Of a stretch of 64,000 bases of DNA, positions 36,901-45,062 are shown piece after piece. The first letter of the stretch is position 1; every line of letters starts with the position of its first letter. Made by a program: the position numbers and the translations under genes. The stretch comes from Dactylosporangium roseum (lineage in GTDB: Bacteria; Actinomycetota; Actinomycetes; Mycobacteriales; Micromonosporaceae), in contig NZ_CP073721.1 of assembly GCF_025264685.1 (NCBI RefSeq), positions 358,501 to 422,500 of the forward strand, written 5' to 3'. Below the pieces are notes generated by a model that made no database searches, was not told the DNA's origin, and saw nothing but the letters and a program-made list of their open reading frames with translations.

Positions 36901-37413
36901 GTCGCGCTCGAAGCGGGCGACGTGTCCCTGGTTGCCGTAGTAGCCGCGGCTCTCGTCGAAGACCTTGACGAACACCTTCAGCAGGGCATCGGTCTGGTCC
37001 TTGCTGATCAGGGTGGCCTTCTGGTCGATATTGAACAGCAGGCTTCTGGCCGGGATGCGGTCGGCCTTGTCGAGCAGGCCGGGCAGGAAGGCGTCGGGCG
37101 TCTTGGCCCGGAAACTGTCGGAGACCTTCTGGCGCGGGTAGTGCTGGCCTTCGACGGCTCCCAGCAGGTGGGCAAGCATCTTGAGCATGTGCGACTTGCC
37201 GGAGCCGAAGAAGCCGGAGATCCACACGCCGTTGGCGTTGGTGTAGGAGGTGTACTCCTCAAGGAGGGTCTCCAGGCCCTTCGCGGCCTCGTTGGTCAAG
37301 ACGTACTCGTCCACCTCGGTGCCCAGGTGCGCGACGTCATCGGCTTTGATGACGCCTTCGATCGGACGCTGGATGTCCTTGGCGAAGATCTCGCTGAGCC
37401 GCATCGCACTCAC
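33940..37413 (-). CDS. brxC: BrxC, large P-loop ATPase of BREX
   Basis: The 1157-residue protein is typical BrxC in length and sequence: start RLSEIFAKDIQRPIEGVIKA, Walker A ISGFFGSGKSHMLKMLAHLL near residue 66, and a Walker B-type strand in LRLNFFVDEVGQFIGSDT. Long helical and mixed regions follow to GKRISL. BrxC is an ORC/Cdc6-like AAA+ ATPase needed for both methylation and defence. The start overlaps the brxB stop as GTGA; ATG 37404 a few codons in is an alternative with AGGAAG upstream. Confidence 0.95.
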   Translation of the reverse strand: MSAMRLSEIFAKDIQRPIEGVIKADDVAHLGTEVDEYVLTNEAAKGLETLLEEYTSYTNANGVWISGFFGSGKSHMLKMLAHLLGAVEGQHYPRQKVSDSFRAKTPDAFLPGLLDKADRIPARSLLFNIDQKATLISKDQTDALLKVFVKVFDESRGYYGNQGHVARFERDLDNRGQYQAFKEAFEHIAGIPWARGREQSALEGASIDRAFAEVNGATADGIIKQYSASYSVSIEDFADEVKSWLDQQGDANLRLNFFVDEVGQFIGSDTKLMLNLQTIAESLNTKCAGRSWVFVTSQEDMERVIGDRTRQQGNDFSKIQARFKTRLKLTSADVEEVIRKRLLEKNYAGVAELSEIHADQHANFKTLFDFVGGGKTYRNYTDETQFIGTYPFVSYQFPLFQAAIEGISDHNVFEGRNSSVGERSMLGVVQQVAKDIGNVEVGRLATFDSMFAGIRASLKAAAQRSIDVAERHLDNPLAVRLLKALFLVKYVESFQATPRNLTVLVYDRFGLDLIALSDQVKEALTLLESQTYIQRDGNAYEYLTNEEQVIEEEIKNVDIDAFEVSSRLFKILSGDVIKTNKIRYAKNGQDFPFGFKLDDQAHGAQRELAIHFISPEYPYSPDEIRMHSAGKDELRVVLDPDARVLSDLRLLIKTEKYIKRKQGTSISPIEDQILRSKGAQNIGREKELIQRVRGSVGKAALIINAADVTSGSQDALTRVTDGFQDLVNRTYTQLKLLGGVTFSEQQIASAANPDSGLFEAGILTELPAEEVLSFVIRKEGLGEQVTVKTIVDSFQAKPNGWDLASIEVLIAFLIGMSKVTLTVDGNVLKRSEVATVLRNTQKHAHAVVASQKTFDERKVAAFRKFCTDFFDEANTPRDPLELARHGADRLKSRHDELKAIVTGAKYPFVAQLTAPIELLDQVIGKPEDWYLTDFSHGDDLLDAKESVIDPILAFLNGGQRVIYDEAADLLTIHSSNLGYLPSGSDAAVRSALVDSNTFRGNRMTQLKQASDRLRAQIEEMVAANRTDVVTAIEGRKAKLEASVYYANATSSTQESVIREIDQVISRVRLENHIALIRELGASFEENTYPDLLDQLAASQQGEGRDDTPPLKQTVSVKTVSASGVTGVLETEEDVDRYLAALRGALVQTLNDGKRISL

Positions 37414-38009
37414 GCTTCCTGTTCCAGGATGTTCTTGGCTCGGTAGTACTGGTCGTCCTTGAGCCGACCGAACAACACGAGCGACGAGCCCAATGTGTCG
37501 GACTGCTCGTAACAGCCCGGGAAGAACATGAGCATCGGCTTGCCCTTGACCACCGACTGCAGGTTGTTCAGCACGTTGTGCGAGCGGATGTACGGGAACA
37601 CCTCACCGATCCCGGTGAGGAAGAAGATGTCGAAATGGACCCGCGCGAGCCGGTCGCGGATCGCCGGGGCGATGTGTAGCTGCGGGTCGAGCATTCCCTG
37701 GAGCATCTCGCGAAAGTCGGCCTTGTCCTGATCCGGCTCGATGGCCAGGACCCGGTCCCAGACCCCCCGCTCCTTGAGCAGCTCGACCGACAGGTCGTAG
37801 AGGTTGACCTCGAAGACGCCGACCCCTGCGCTGGACAGCCGGTTTCTGATCCGCCTCCTGGCCGCCGCGACGACGAGCGCGTCCTCGGGCGGATACGGGT
37901 AGATGAAGAACGGAACCTCGTTGCTCAGGCCCTCCATCCGCAAGAAGCGCTGACCGCTGAGCACAGCGAACAGGTGCTCCTCCTGCTCGGGCAGAGTCTT
38001 CGGAATCAC
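37410..38009 (-). CDS. brxB: BrxB (DUF1788)
   Basis: This 199-residue protein matches DUF1788/BrxB. Family-typical segments are FFIYPYPPEDALVVAAARRR, VFEVNLYDLSVELLKERGVW, FDIFFLTGIGEVFPYIRSHN, and the C-terminal GKPMLMFFPGCYEQ and SSLVLFGRLKDDQYYRAKNI. The last part resembles the second half of P-loop-like or Rossmann folds but has no Walker motif. BrxB is a small core protein of unknown mechanism required in type 1 BREX. It starts at ATG 38009, ten bases after brxA, and overlaps brxC by four bases. Confidence 0.94.
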   Translation of the reverse strand: MIPKTLPEQEEHLFAVLSGQRFLRMEGLSNEVPFFIYPYPPEDALVVAAARRRIRNRLSSAGVGVFEVNLYDLSVELLKERGVWDRVLAIEPDQDKADFREMLQGMLDPQLHIAPAIRDRLARVHFDIFFLTGIGEVFPYIRSHNVLNNLQSVVKGKPMLMFFPGCYEQSDTLGSSLVLFGRLKDDQYYRAKNILEQEA

Positions 38010-38019
38010 AGCGCAGCCA

Positions 38020-38637
38020 CTACCCCTCGATCTGCTGGGCCGGGAAGAAGCGCAGGTCGCTCGGCGTGCGGGCGATGAGGACCGCAGCGACTCGCTCGGA
38101 CAGCACGGCGGGCGTAATGTGGCCGGCCGCCGACAGGAGCTCCGCCTCCTGCATCATCTTGAACACGTTTGATCGCAGCTTCTGCATTGTCGAGTCCTTG
38201 ATCTGCGCCAGCTCCTCGTACCAGAGCGCCTTGGCTCGAACGAAACTGTCGAAATTCTCGTGTCCCAGCGTCGAGGCGCGCAGGAGGAACCGCTCCCGCA
38301 AGACCTCCTCGGCAAACTCCCCGATGAGCTCGTAGCGGCGACAGGCCGCGGCCCACATGAGGTAGGCGCGCTCGGACGCCGTTGCCTCGAGCAAGAGTTC
38401 GACTTCGTCGTCAGCCAGCGCGGACAGGCGCTTCACCGTCTCGTGGACCAGCCGAATCCCCGTGCGGCGGGTTCGCGCTTGCAAGAGGTTGCGCTCCACG
38501 GCCTGATCACGGACCTGCTTCCAGTCGCGCCGCTCGACGTATACGGGAGCGAGCAGTGCGGCCTCACGCACGAGGAGAGCACCCGCGGTGAACGAGAGCG
38601 CATAGCGCCGAGGCGCAGCCGCCAGTGCGGCGTTCAC
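38020..38637 (-). CDS. brxA: BrxA (DUF1819), DNA-binding BREX protein
   Basis: The protein of about 205 residues is BrxA: RRYALSFTAGALLVREAALL near the start, AVERNLLQARTRRTGIRLVH, LSALADDEVELLLEATASER, YELIGEFAEEVLRERFLLRA, and the closing DLRFFPAQQIEG. The NusB-like helical fold of BrxA binds DNA. GTG 38637 is chosen because AGGAGGGG lies five bases upstream and the product then matches the family N-terminus; the frame is open a further 18 codons upstream. It is the first core gene of the operon. Confidence 0.94.
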   Translation of the reverse strand: MNAALAAAPRRYALSFTAGALLVREAALLAPVYVERRDWKQVRDQAVERNLLQARTRRTGIRLVHETVKRLSALADDEVELLLEATASERAYLMWAAACRRYELIGEFAEEVLRERFLLRASTLGHENFDSFVRAKALWYEELAQIKDSTMQKLRSNVFKMMQEAELLSAAGHITPAVLSERVAAVLIARTPSDLRFFPAQQIEG

Positions 38638-38687
38638 CTGCCCCTCCTCACACTTCTGAGCACGTATCGACACCGGACTGCGCACGC

Positions 38688-38894
38688 TCACGTACCTTCG
38701 GGGGCGGCGTCCTGGCCCGACGAGGCAGCGCTACCGCTTCGGACCCAATCGTCGACGTCGCGCGTCTGGAATTTCCACAGCCGGCCGACCTTGTGAGCGG
38801 GCATACCTTTTTCCGCGATCCACGCGTAGACCGTGTCCTTCGTGACACCGAGATGAGCCGCGATGTCGTCGGCGGAGAGCCAGGGCTCAGACAC
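38688..38894 (-). CDS. Excisionase/MerR-type helix-turn-helix protein, probable BREX-linked regulator
   Basis: From GTG 38894 the product has 68 residues and is one winged-helix module of the HTH_17 type: PWLSADDIAAHLGVTKDTVY, AWIAEKGMPAHKVGRLWKFQ, TRDVDDWVRSG. GGAG lies nine bases upstream. It sits 50 bases before brxA on the same strand and is probably the first gene of the BREX transcript. Small DNA-binding proteins often precede type 1 BREX operons and repress them; here that is inferred from position. An in-frame ATG at 38957 would add 21 residues, giving 89 in all. Confidence 0.75.
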   Translation of the reverse strand: MSEPWLSADDIAAHLGVTKDTVYAWIAEKGMPAHKVGRLWKFQTRDVDDWVRSGSAASSGQDAAPEGT

Positions 38895-39261
38895 GTCACG
38901 AATCTCCAGCCTGCTAGGGATCGGGCCATGGGTACACCGAACGAGATCCCGCGTCACCGGGTTTGGCCCGATCTTGCCGGATCATAGCCGGTCTCGTCGG
39001 CTGGACTCGTCTCTACCGGGGGAGATCGTCGGGCGAGCAGGCGCCCGGTGCTCCGGACGGCTTTCCCGCCCATGGGCTACATGACCCGGGACCGCCTCCG
39101 GTCGCACCTTGATCGTCTGGACGGCTCGACCTGGAACCGCTCTTGTGCCGCGCCGGTTGCAATTCGGGTGCGAACCGGTGGCATCGGCCCGCGTCGCCCG
39201 GCTCCAGTGCCCATATGGAGACTGCGGCGGTCACAGCCGACTCGGGATGGAGGCTGCGAGA
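38895..39261. other. Intergenic region between the divergent BREX operon and chemoreceptor gene
   Basis: It must hold both promoters, but I see no clear consensus boxes or inverted repeat. It ends with GGAGG eight bases before ATG 39262. No gene is evident. Confidence 0.4.
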
Positions 39262-40884
39262 ATGATGGCTGGTGTTGCGGACGGCATCAAGAGTGGTGGC
39301 CGCGGTCGGCCGCTGGCCAATGCCGGTATGGGCCTCAAGATAGGACTGATCGTCGCGGTCCTCGCGGTGACGGCCATCGCCGTCGGCGTCGTCGCTGTGA
39401 TTCGCCTGGCCGATGTCTACGCTCAAGGCGAGCGGATCGCCAACGACGGCCTGCGCGCTACTGCGGACCTGGGCCAGTTACGGGACCTGGCGCAACAGGC
39501 CCGCACCCTCTCCCGGGACGTGGTTCTCGCTCCGGACCCCGCCACGGCTCGTGACGTCAAGGCGAAGATGCAGAGCAATGACAGCAAGTTCGACGACGCT
39601 CTCGCCCGATACCGCGGTGAGGCCGCCGACCCGGCGGCGATCCAGCGGTTCGGGGAGCTGTGGGCGCAGTACCGCCAGATCCGCGACACCGTGCTGATGC
39701 CGGCGGCCGAGGCCAACGACTTCCGCGCCGCCGTCACCATCCAGAGGACTCAGACGTCACCCGTCACCACGAAGGCGTTCGCCGAGCTCGACGCGGCCAG
39801 CGCCGCCGAGCAGGCGAACGCCGACGCCATCATCGCCTCCGCGCTCGACACCTATCGCACCGCTCGCACCGTGATCCTTGTCGTGCTCGGGGCCGGCCTG
39901 CTGGCCGCCCTCGCCTTGGCCTGGTACGTCACCCGGCTGGTCCTCCAGCCACTGCGCACCGTCTCGCGGGTCCTGGACGCGGTCGCCGAGGGAAACCTGA
40001 CCGAGATCGCCGCCGTCGGCAGCCGCGACGAGATCGGACGGATGGCCCACGCGCTGGACCGCGCCAACGAGCGGACCCGGCAGGTCGTGCAGGCCTTCAC
40101 CGAAACGGCGAACACGCTCGCGTCCAGCGCCGAGGAGCTGTCGGCGACCAGCAGGCAGATCGCCGGCGCCGCTGACGAGGCTTCCGGGCGGGCCGGCGTG
40201 GTCTCCACCGCCGCCGAGCAGGTCTCGGCCAACGTGCAGACCGTGGCCGCGAGCTCGGAACAGATGACCGCCTCGATCGCCGAGATCGCCCGCAATGCCG
40301 CGGACGCGGTGAAGGTCGCCAATCAGGCCGTCGACACCGCCCAGGACGCCACGACGACCGTGGCGAAGCTGGGCGAGTCGTCGCAGGAGGTCGGCAACGT
40401 CATCAAGGTGATCACCTCCATCGCGGAGCAGACCAACCTGCTCGCGCTCAACGCCACGATCGAGGCGGCCCGGGCCGGCGATGCCGGCAAGGGGTTCGCG
40501 GTCGTGGCGAACGAGGTCAAGGACCTCGCCCAGGAGACGGCGAAGGCCACCGACGAGATCGGGCAACGGATCGTGGCGATCCAGGGCGACGTGCATCAGG
40601 CCGTCTCGGCCATCGCCCAGATCAGTGAGGTGATCGCGAGGATCGACCAGTTCCAGACCACCATCGCCGCCGCGGTGGAGCAGCAAACCGCCACCACCCA
40701 GGAGATCGGCCGCAACATCGCCGAAGCGGCCTCGGGCTCGGGAGAGATCGCCCGCAACATCCTCGGTGTGGCCTCCGCCTCGCAGACCACCACCCACAGT
40801 GTCACCCAGTCCCAGACCGCCACCACCGACGTGGCCCGCATGGCCACCGAACTGCAACGGCTGGCCAGCCAGTTCCGCGTGTAG
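39262..40884 (+). CDS. Methyl-accepting chemotaxis protein
   Basis: About 540 residues. TM1 is [20 protein letters not shown] near 20-40, then a four-helix-bundle extracellular sensor ([20 protein letters not shown] and onwards), TM2 [20 protein letters not shown] near 205, a HAMP domain ([20 protein letters not shown]) and a cytoplasmic signalling domain whose tip ([40 protein letters not shown]) is the CheA/CheW contact. It transmits a ligand signal to CheA; no che genes are nearby. No C-terminal CheR-binding pentapeptide is seen. ATG 39262 follows GGAGG by eight bases. Confidence 0.92.
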   Translation: MMAGVADGIKSGGRGRPLANAGMGLKIGLIVAVLAVTAIAVGVVAVIRLADVYAQGERIANDGLRATADLGQLRDLAQQARTLSRDVVLAPDPATARDVKAKMQSNDSKFDDALARYRGEAADPAAIQRFGELWAQYRQIRDTVLMPAAEANDFRAAVTIQRTQTSPVTTKAFAELDAASAAEQANADAIIASALDTYRTARTVILVVLGAGLLAALALAWYVTRLVLQPLRTVSRVLDAVAEGNLTEIAAVGSRDEIGRMAHALDRANERTRQVVQAFTETANTLASSAEELSATSRQIAGAADEASGRAGVVSTAAEQVSANVQTVAASSEQMTASIAEIARNAADAVKVANQAVDTAQDATTTVAKLGESSQEVGNVIKVITSIAEQTNLLALNATIEAARAGDAGKGFAVVANEVKDLAQETAKATDEIGQRIVAIQGDVHQAVSAIAQISEVIARIDQFQTTIAAAVEQQTATTQEIGRNIAEAASGSGEIARNILGVASASQTTTHSVTQSQTATTDVARMATELQRLASQFRV

Positions 40885-40976
40885 CGCGGCGCTGTCTAGC
40901 GCGGCCAGCCGCGGCGGCGGACGTACCAGCCTGCTCTTCGACGCGGTAAGGCGCACTCCTTACGTGCGGGCCGACC

Positions 40977-41008
40977 TGCGCCGGCGCGGCCTGATCCGGG
41001 CCGGCGCA
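40977..41008 (+). terminator. Probable terminator after the chemoreceptor gene
   Basis: TGCGCCGGC pairs perfectly with GCCGGCGCA across a GC-rich loop, followed by CATTTTCGG. It lies about 90 bases past the stop and before the DGPF gene. Confidence 0.55.
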
Positions 41009-41085
41009 CATTTTCGGTGTCGGGTGTCGATTTCTCGGCTCGCCGTTCGTCTTACTGCGAACCTGGTACCGACGAGGAGGCAGCG

Positions 41086-41433
41086 ATGAAGTACATCATG
41101 CTGGTCTATCAGGGCTCGGCGCTCGATGAACAGGCCGCGCTCACCGAGGACGAACAGAAGCAGGTCTACGCCGACTACCATGCGATCAACCAGTCGCCGG
41201 GCGTCACTTCTGTGCCGCCGATGGGTCTCCCCGAGCACGCGACCACGGTGCGGGTCGAAGGCGGCAAGACCCTGACGACCGACGGCCCGTTCGTCGGGAT
41301 GAAGGAGGCGGTCGGCGGTTTGTTCATCCTCGAGGCCGACGACATCGACGCGGCCATCGAGGTGGCCGCCCGCGTCCCGGCGGCACGCTACGGCGGAGCC
41401 GTCGAGATCCGGCCCTCGGAAGTGTATTGGTAG
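41086..41433 (+). CDS. YCII/DGPF-domain protein
   Basis: The 115-residue protein is a small ferredoxin-like YCII-domain protein: [20 protein letters not shown], then the DGPF motif in [20 protein letters not shown], and [13 protein letters not shown] 41086 has GAGGAGG nearby. DGPF proteins are almost always encoded beside ECF42 sigma factors, as here, with a 7-base overlap into the sigma gene. They are thought to work in the same regulatory unit; their chemistry is unknown. Confidence 0.92.
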   Translation: MKYIMLVYQGSALDEQAALTEDEQKQVYADYHAINQSPGVTSVPPMGLPEHATTVRVEGGKTLTTDGPFVGMKEAVGGLFILEADDIDAAIEVAARVPAARYGGAVEIRPSEVYW

Positions 41434-42635
41434 CGGCGCTCGACGAGATATTCCGCGAGGAATGGGGCCGCGTCCTGGCCACTCTGATCGGCATCCTCGG
41501 CGACTTCGACGTCGCCGAGGACGCCGCGCAGGAGGCGTTCGCCATCGCCGCTGATCATTGGCCGCGCGAGGGCGTGCCGGCCAACCCGCGCGCCTGGCTG
41601 ATGAGGACGGCGCGCAACCGCGCCACCGACCGCATCCGCCGCGACCGGGTCCTCGCCACCAGGCTGGATATGCTCGTCGCTGCCCATCGTGTCGAGGTGC
41701 CCATGAACACCACCACGTTCCCCGACGAGCGCCTGGAGCTCATCTTCACGTGCTGCCACCCGGCCCTCGCGATCGAGGCGCAGGTGGCGCTGACCCTGCG
41801 TACCCTGGGCGGCTTGACCACCGACGAGATCGCCCGCGCCTTTCTCGTCCCGGAGCGCACCATGGCGCAGCGACTGGTGCGGGCCAAACGCAAGATCGAG
41901 GCGGCGGGAATCCCGTTTCGAGTCCCGCCGGACCATCTGCTCCGGGAGCGTCTCGACGCCGTTCTCGCCGTCGTGTACCTGATCTTCAACGAGGGCTACG
42001 GCGGTCGCGACGAGCTCGCGGCCGAGGCGATCTGGTTGGGACGCGCCCTGACCGAGTTGCTTCCTGATGAGCCCGAGGTGCGCGGGCTCCTGGCGATGAT
42101 GCTCTTGCACGACTCCCGCCGCGAGACGCGGTTCAACGACGGCGAGCTGGTACTGCTCGGCGATCAGGACCCGTCACGGTGGAACACCACGCAGATCGGC
42201 CGCGGACGCGCCGAGCTCGACCGGGCGATCGCCCTGGGCGGCCGCGGGCCCTACGTCCTGCAGGCTGCGATCGCCTCGCTGCACGCCGAGAAGCCGTGCG
42301 ACTGGGCGCAACTCGCCGCTCTGTACGGCGAGCTCGCCCGCCTGACCGCCTCGCCGGTCGTCGAGCTGAACCGTGCCATCGCCGTCGCCGAGATCGAGGG
42401 ACCGGAGGCCGGTCTGCGTATCGTCGACGGACTCGGCCTGGACGACTTTCGCTACCTGCACTCGACCAGGGCCGAACTGCTGCGCCGGCTCGGGCGGACC
42501 GACGAGGCGCGCGACGCCTATCGACGTGCGAGAGAACTCACCGACGACGGTGCGGAACGACGCTTTCTCGAACGCCGGCTGACGGAACTCGCGGGCAGGA
42601 CAGGCTCGGACAGTGACCCCGCGGCACCGCGATGA
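41427..42635 (+). CDS. ECF42-type RNA polymerase sigma factor with C-terminal extension
   Basis: The 402-residue product has ECF region 2 ([36 protein letters not shown]) and region 4 ([39 protein letters not shown]). The long C-terminal extension ([40 protein letters not shown]) is the DUF6596/TPR-like part defining ECF42 factors, which lack an anti-sigma factor and use the extension for control. It starts at TTG 41427 inside the DGPF gene, so the two are coupled. Confidence 0.9.
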   Translation: MVAALDEIFREEWGRVLATLIGILGDFDVAEDAAQEAFAIAADHWPREGVPANPRAWLMRTARNRATDRIRRDRVLATRLDMLVAAHRVEVPMNTTTFPDERLELIFTCCHPALAIEAQVALTLRTLGGLTTDEIARAFLVPERTMAQRLVRAKRKIEAAGIPFRVPPDHLLRERLDAVLAVVYLIFNEGYGGRDELAAEAIWLGRALTELLPDEPEVRGLLAMMLLHDSRRETRFNDGELVLLGDQDPSRWNTTQIGRGRAELDRAIALGGRGPYVLQAAIASLHAEKPCDWAQLAALYGELARLTASPVVELNRAIAVAEIEGPEAGLRIVDGLGLDDFRYLHSTRAELLRRLGRTDEARDAYRRARELTDDGAERRFLERRLTELAGRTGSDSDPAAPR

Positions 42636-42661
42636 CCCCTGGTCGGTGATGGACCCGTCGA

Positions 42662-43822
42662 CTACGACCGCGGTTCCCGCGTGGCCGCGTCGAGTCGCAC
42701 CCGGACCCGGTCACCAGGCCACGACCTCGACGATGCGAGGGCGACGGCTCTGCTGAGCGCGGCCTGGTATCCGTCGACCATCTCACGCACCGAGAAATGC
42801 TGACGGACGTACCGCCGGCAGCCCTCCGCGGTCAACTGGTCGAGCGCCCGGACGGCGCGGCACATCTCGTCGGTGGACTCGACGACGTAGCCGCTGACGC
42901 CTTGCGCGACGATCTCGGGCACCGCGCCGCGGCCGAAGCCGATCACCGGCACGCCATGGGCCATCGCTTCGATCATCACCAGGCCGAACGGTTCCTGCCA
43001 GCGGATCGGCATGAGCAGGGCGGAGGCGCCTGCGAGGTGGTCGGCCAGCCGGTCGTTCGGGACGTGGCCCCGATAGCGGATGCGGGCACCGAGGTAGGGG
43101 CGGATCTTCTCGTCGAAGAACCGCTGATCCTCGGTCCGGACCGGGCCGAGGAGGTCCAACTGGGCCCCGGTCCGGGTGGCGACCTGGACGGCGATGTCGG
43201 GACCCTTCTCCGGAATGAGCCGCCCGAGGTACACCAGCCGGGCTCCGCCGTCCCCACGGGTCGTCGGGGTGAGGTCGGCTGGGCAGTCGATGCCGGGGTA
43301 GACGGTGTCGATGACGGGCAGTGCGCCGGCGTCGCGTCGCTGCTGGTCCGAAACCGCGATGACAAAGAGGTTCGGGTGCTCGGCGGTGTACGCGGTGAGC
43401 TCCGGTCCGGGCGGGTCCCAGAGTACCGAGACCACGGGGGTCCGGGGCACGTCGCCGGCGATCGCCGCCGCCACTTCGAGATGGTGGAAGAGCAGGACGT
43501 CGTAGCGGCCGACCGCGGCGCCGCGGGCCATCAGCCGGGCGAGGTGGCGGTCGGCCGCGGCCAGGTCGGCGTAGTCGCCGCACGTGGCCCGGTCGATCAC
43601 CCCGTCGAAGCTGGCACGGTCGGTGACCACGGGGTCGAGACCGCCGTCATACAGGGCAACACCCGGCACGCGCGAGCCGTGTGGCGCGTAGAAATCGACT
43701 GAGTGGCCCCGGGCGGTGAGTCCGCCGGCGACAGCACTGGCGATGGCCATCGGGGCGTACACGACGTCGGGCGGTGCCGGCGTGGCGATCCAGCCACGCA
43801 CCATGGTCGCCACCCGCATCAC
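42662..43822 (-). CDS. GT4-family glycosyltransferase
   Basis: About 386 residues in two Rossmann domains (GT-B fold). The N-terminal acceptor domain begins MRVATMVRGWIATPAPPDVV with the loop PMAIASAVAGGLTARGHSVD. The C-terminal donor domain has LVYLGRLIPEKGPDIAVQVA and the GT4 signature ADHLAGASALLMPIRWQEPF, then GLVMIEAMAHGVPVIGFGRG, with the E-x7-E pair for the nucleotide sugar. It transfers a sugar from an NDP donor to an unknown acceptor. It overlaps the paralogous upstream gene by four bases and is clearly related along its length (tandem duplication). No other polysaccharide genes adjoin. Confidence 0.9.
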   Translation of the reverse strand: MMRVATMVRGWIATPAPPDVVYAPMAIASAVAGGLTARGHSVDFYAPHGSRVPGVALYDGGLDPVVTDRASFDGVIDRATCGDYADLAAADRHLARLMARGAAVGRYDVLLFHHLEVAAAIAGDVPRTPVVSVLWDPPGPELTAYTAEHPNLFVIAVSDQQRRDAGALPVIDTVYPGIDCPADLTPTTRGDGGARLVYLGRLIPEKGPDIAVQVATRTGAQLDLLGPVRTEDQRFFDEKIRPYLGARIRYRGHVPNDRLADHLAGASALLMPIRWQEPFGLVMIEAMAHGVPVIGFGRGAVPEIVAQGVSGYVVESTDEMCRAVRALDQLTAEGCRRYVRQHFSVREMVDGYQAALSRAVALASSRSWPGDRVRVRLDAATREPRS

Positions 43823-44907
43823 GCCGACCCGACCTGACGGAAGAGCGCTTCATAGGCGTCGGCCATCCCGTCGAGGGAGAATCTGCGGACGGCGTCGGCG
43901 CGGCACGCGTCGGAGTCGATGGTGGGGAGACGGTGGACCGCGGCTACCATCTCGTCGACGTCCTCGACGAGGAATCCGGTCTGCCCGTCGATGACGATTT
44001 CGGGAATCGCGCCGCGGCGCAGGCCGATGACCGGCACGCCGCAGGCCAGCGCCTCGATGATGATGAGACCGAACGATTCGTGGCGGCTGGGCATGAGCAG
44101 GGCACGCGGTCGGGTCCGCAGTTCCGCGCGCAGTTCCGCCAGGCTCAGTGGCCCCAGGTAGCGGACCTGATCGCCGAGGTGCGGGGCGATCTCGTCGGCG
44201 AAGTAGGAGGAGTTGCTGTACCAGGGGCCGACCAGACGCAGTTCGTGGCCGGTCAGGCGGGCCACCTCGATCGCGTCGCCGACGCCCTTCTCGGGCACGA
44301 GGCGGCCGGCGAACAACAGGTGCCGGCCCGGTGGCGCGGCCGGGTCCGGAGCGAAGTCGGCGGTGTCGACACCGCCGGGGATGGTGGCGGCGAACGTGAG
44401 GTTGGGGTCGGCGTGTCGCTGCGCGGCGGAGATCGCGACCAGCCGGTGCTGCGGGCTGGCGAACATGCCGATGGCCTGGGTCAGCAACGGTGGCAGAGGA
44501 CTGTCGTAGACGCTGCTCACGACAGGGACGCCGGGATGGTGGGCGAGGAAGGGCAGCGGTACCTCCGGGTGGTGGAAATACAGCACGTCGTATTCGCCGC
44601 GACCCGCCCGCAGGAACATCTCCTGGGCGAGCCGGGCATCCCAGAGCGCCAGAATGTTGTCGCTGGCGAGCCCCGGATCGGTGAGCGCCTCGGTGAACTC
44701 GTCCTTGTCGGTGACCAGCGGGGGCACTCCGCAGTCGATCACTCGGGCGCCGGGGACCTCGGAGCCGACCGGCCCGTAGAAGTCGAGGTGGTGGCCCCGT
44801 CCGGCCCAGACGCGCGCCAACTGGGTCGCCAACTGCATGGGCGAGTAGATGATGTCGGCCGGTGCGGGTGTGCAGACGCACCCCTTGACCATCATGGCGA
44901 TCCGCAT
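43819..44907 (-). CDS. GT4-family glycosyltransferase, paralogue of its neighbour
   Basis: The 362-residue product begins MRIAMMVKGCVCTPAPADII, matching the next gene's start almost position for position. The donor domain has LLFAGRLVPEKGVGDAIEVA and PRALLMPSRHESFGLIIIEA, then LACGVPVIGLRRGAIPEIVI, the GT4 signature. The start ATG 44907 is supported by GAGAGGA upstream; the frame is open much further but without family similarity. The pair forms its own two-gene operon, convergent with the ECF42 gene. Acceptor unknown. Confidence 0.9.
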   Translation of the reverse strand: MRIAMMVKGCVCTPAPADIIYSPMQLATQLARVWAGRGHHLDFYGPVGSEVPGARVIDCGVPPLVTDKDEFTEALTDPGLASDNILALWDARLAQEMFLRAGRGEYDVLYFHHPEVPLPFLAHHPGVPVVSSVYDSPLPPLLTQAIGMFASPQHRLVAISAAQRHADPNLTFAATIPGGVDTADFAPDPAAPPGRHLLFAGRLVPEKGVGDAIEVARLTGHELRLVGPWYSNSSYFADEIAPHLGDQVRYLGPLSLAELRAELRTRPRALLMPSRHESFGLIIIEALACGVPVIGLRRGAIPEIVIDGQTGFLVEDVDEMVAAVHRLPTIDSDACRADAVRRFSLDGMADAYEALFRQVGSA

Positions 44908-44972
44908 GCGGTTCCTCTCGTCTGACCGGTCATGGATCATTATGGTCGGCGTCGAGGAGTTTGGATGCATTG

Positions 44973-44993
44973 AAAAGGGGCGCTTGCCGCCCG
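44973..44993 (-). terminator. Probable terminator of the nuclease-helicase operon
   Basis: On the minus strand GGGCG and CGCCC form a short stem around GCAAG, followed directly by CCTTTTC. It lies about 70 bases past the helicase stop and before the glycosyltransferase pair. Confidence 0.5.
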
Positions 44994-45062
44994 TCGACGA
45001 GGGCGAAGCTCGCTCGGCTGGCCTTGGCGTAGCGAGGCGTGAACGCGGCGAACTCGTCACGC

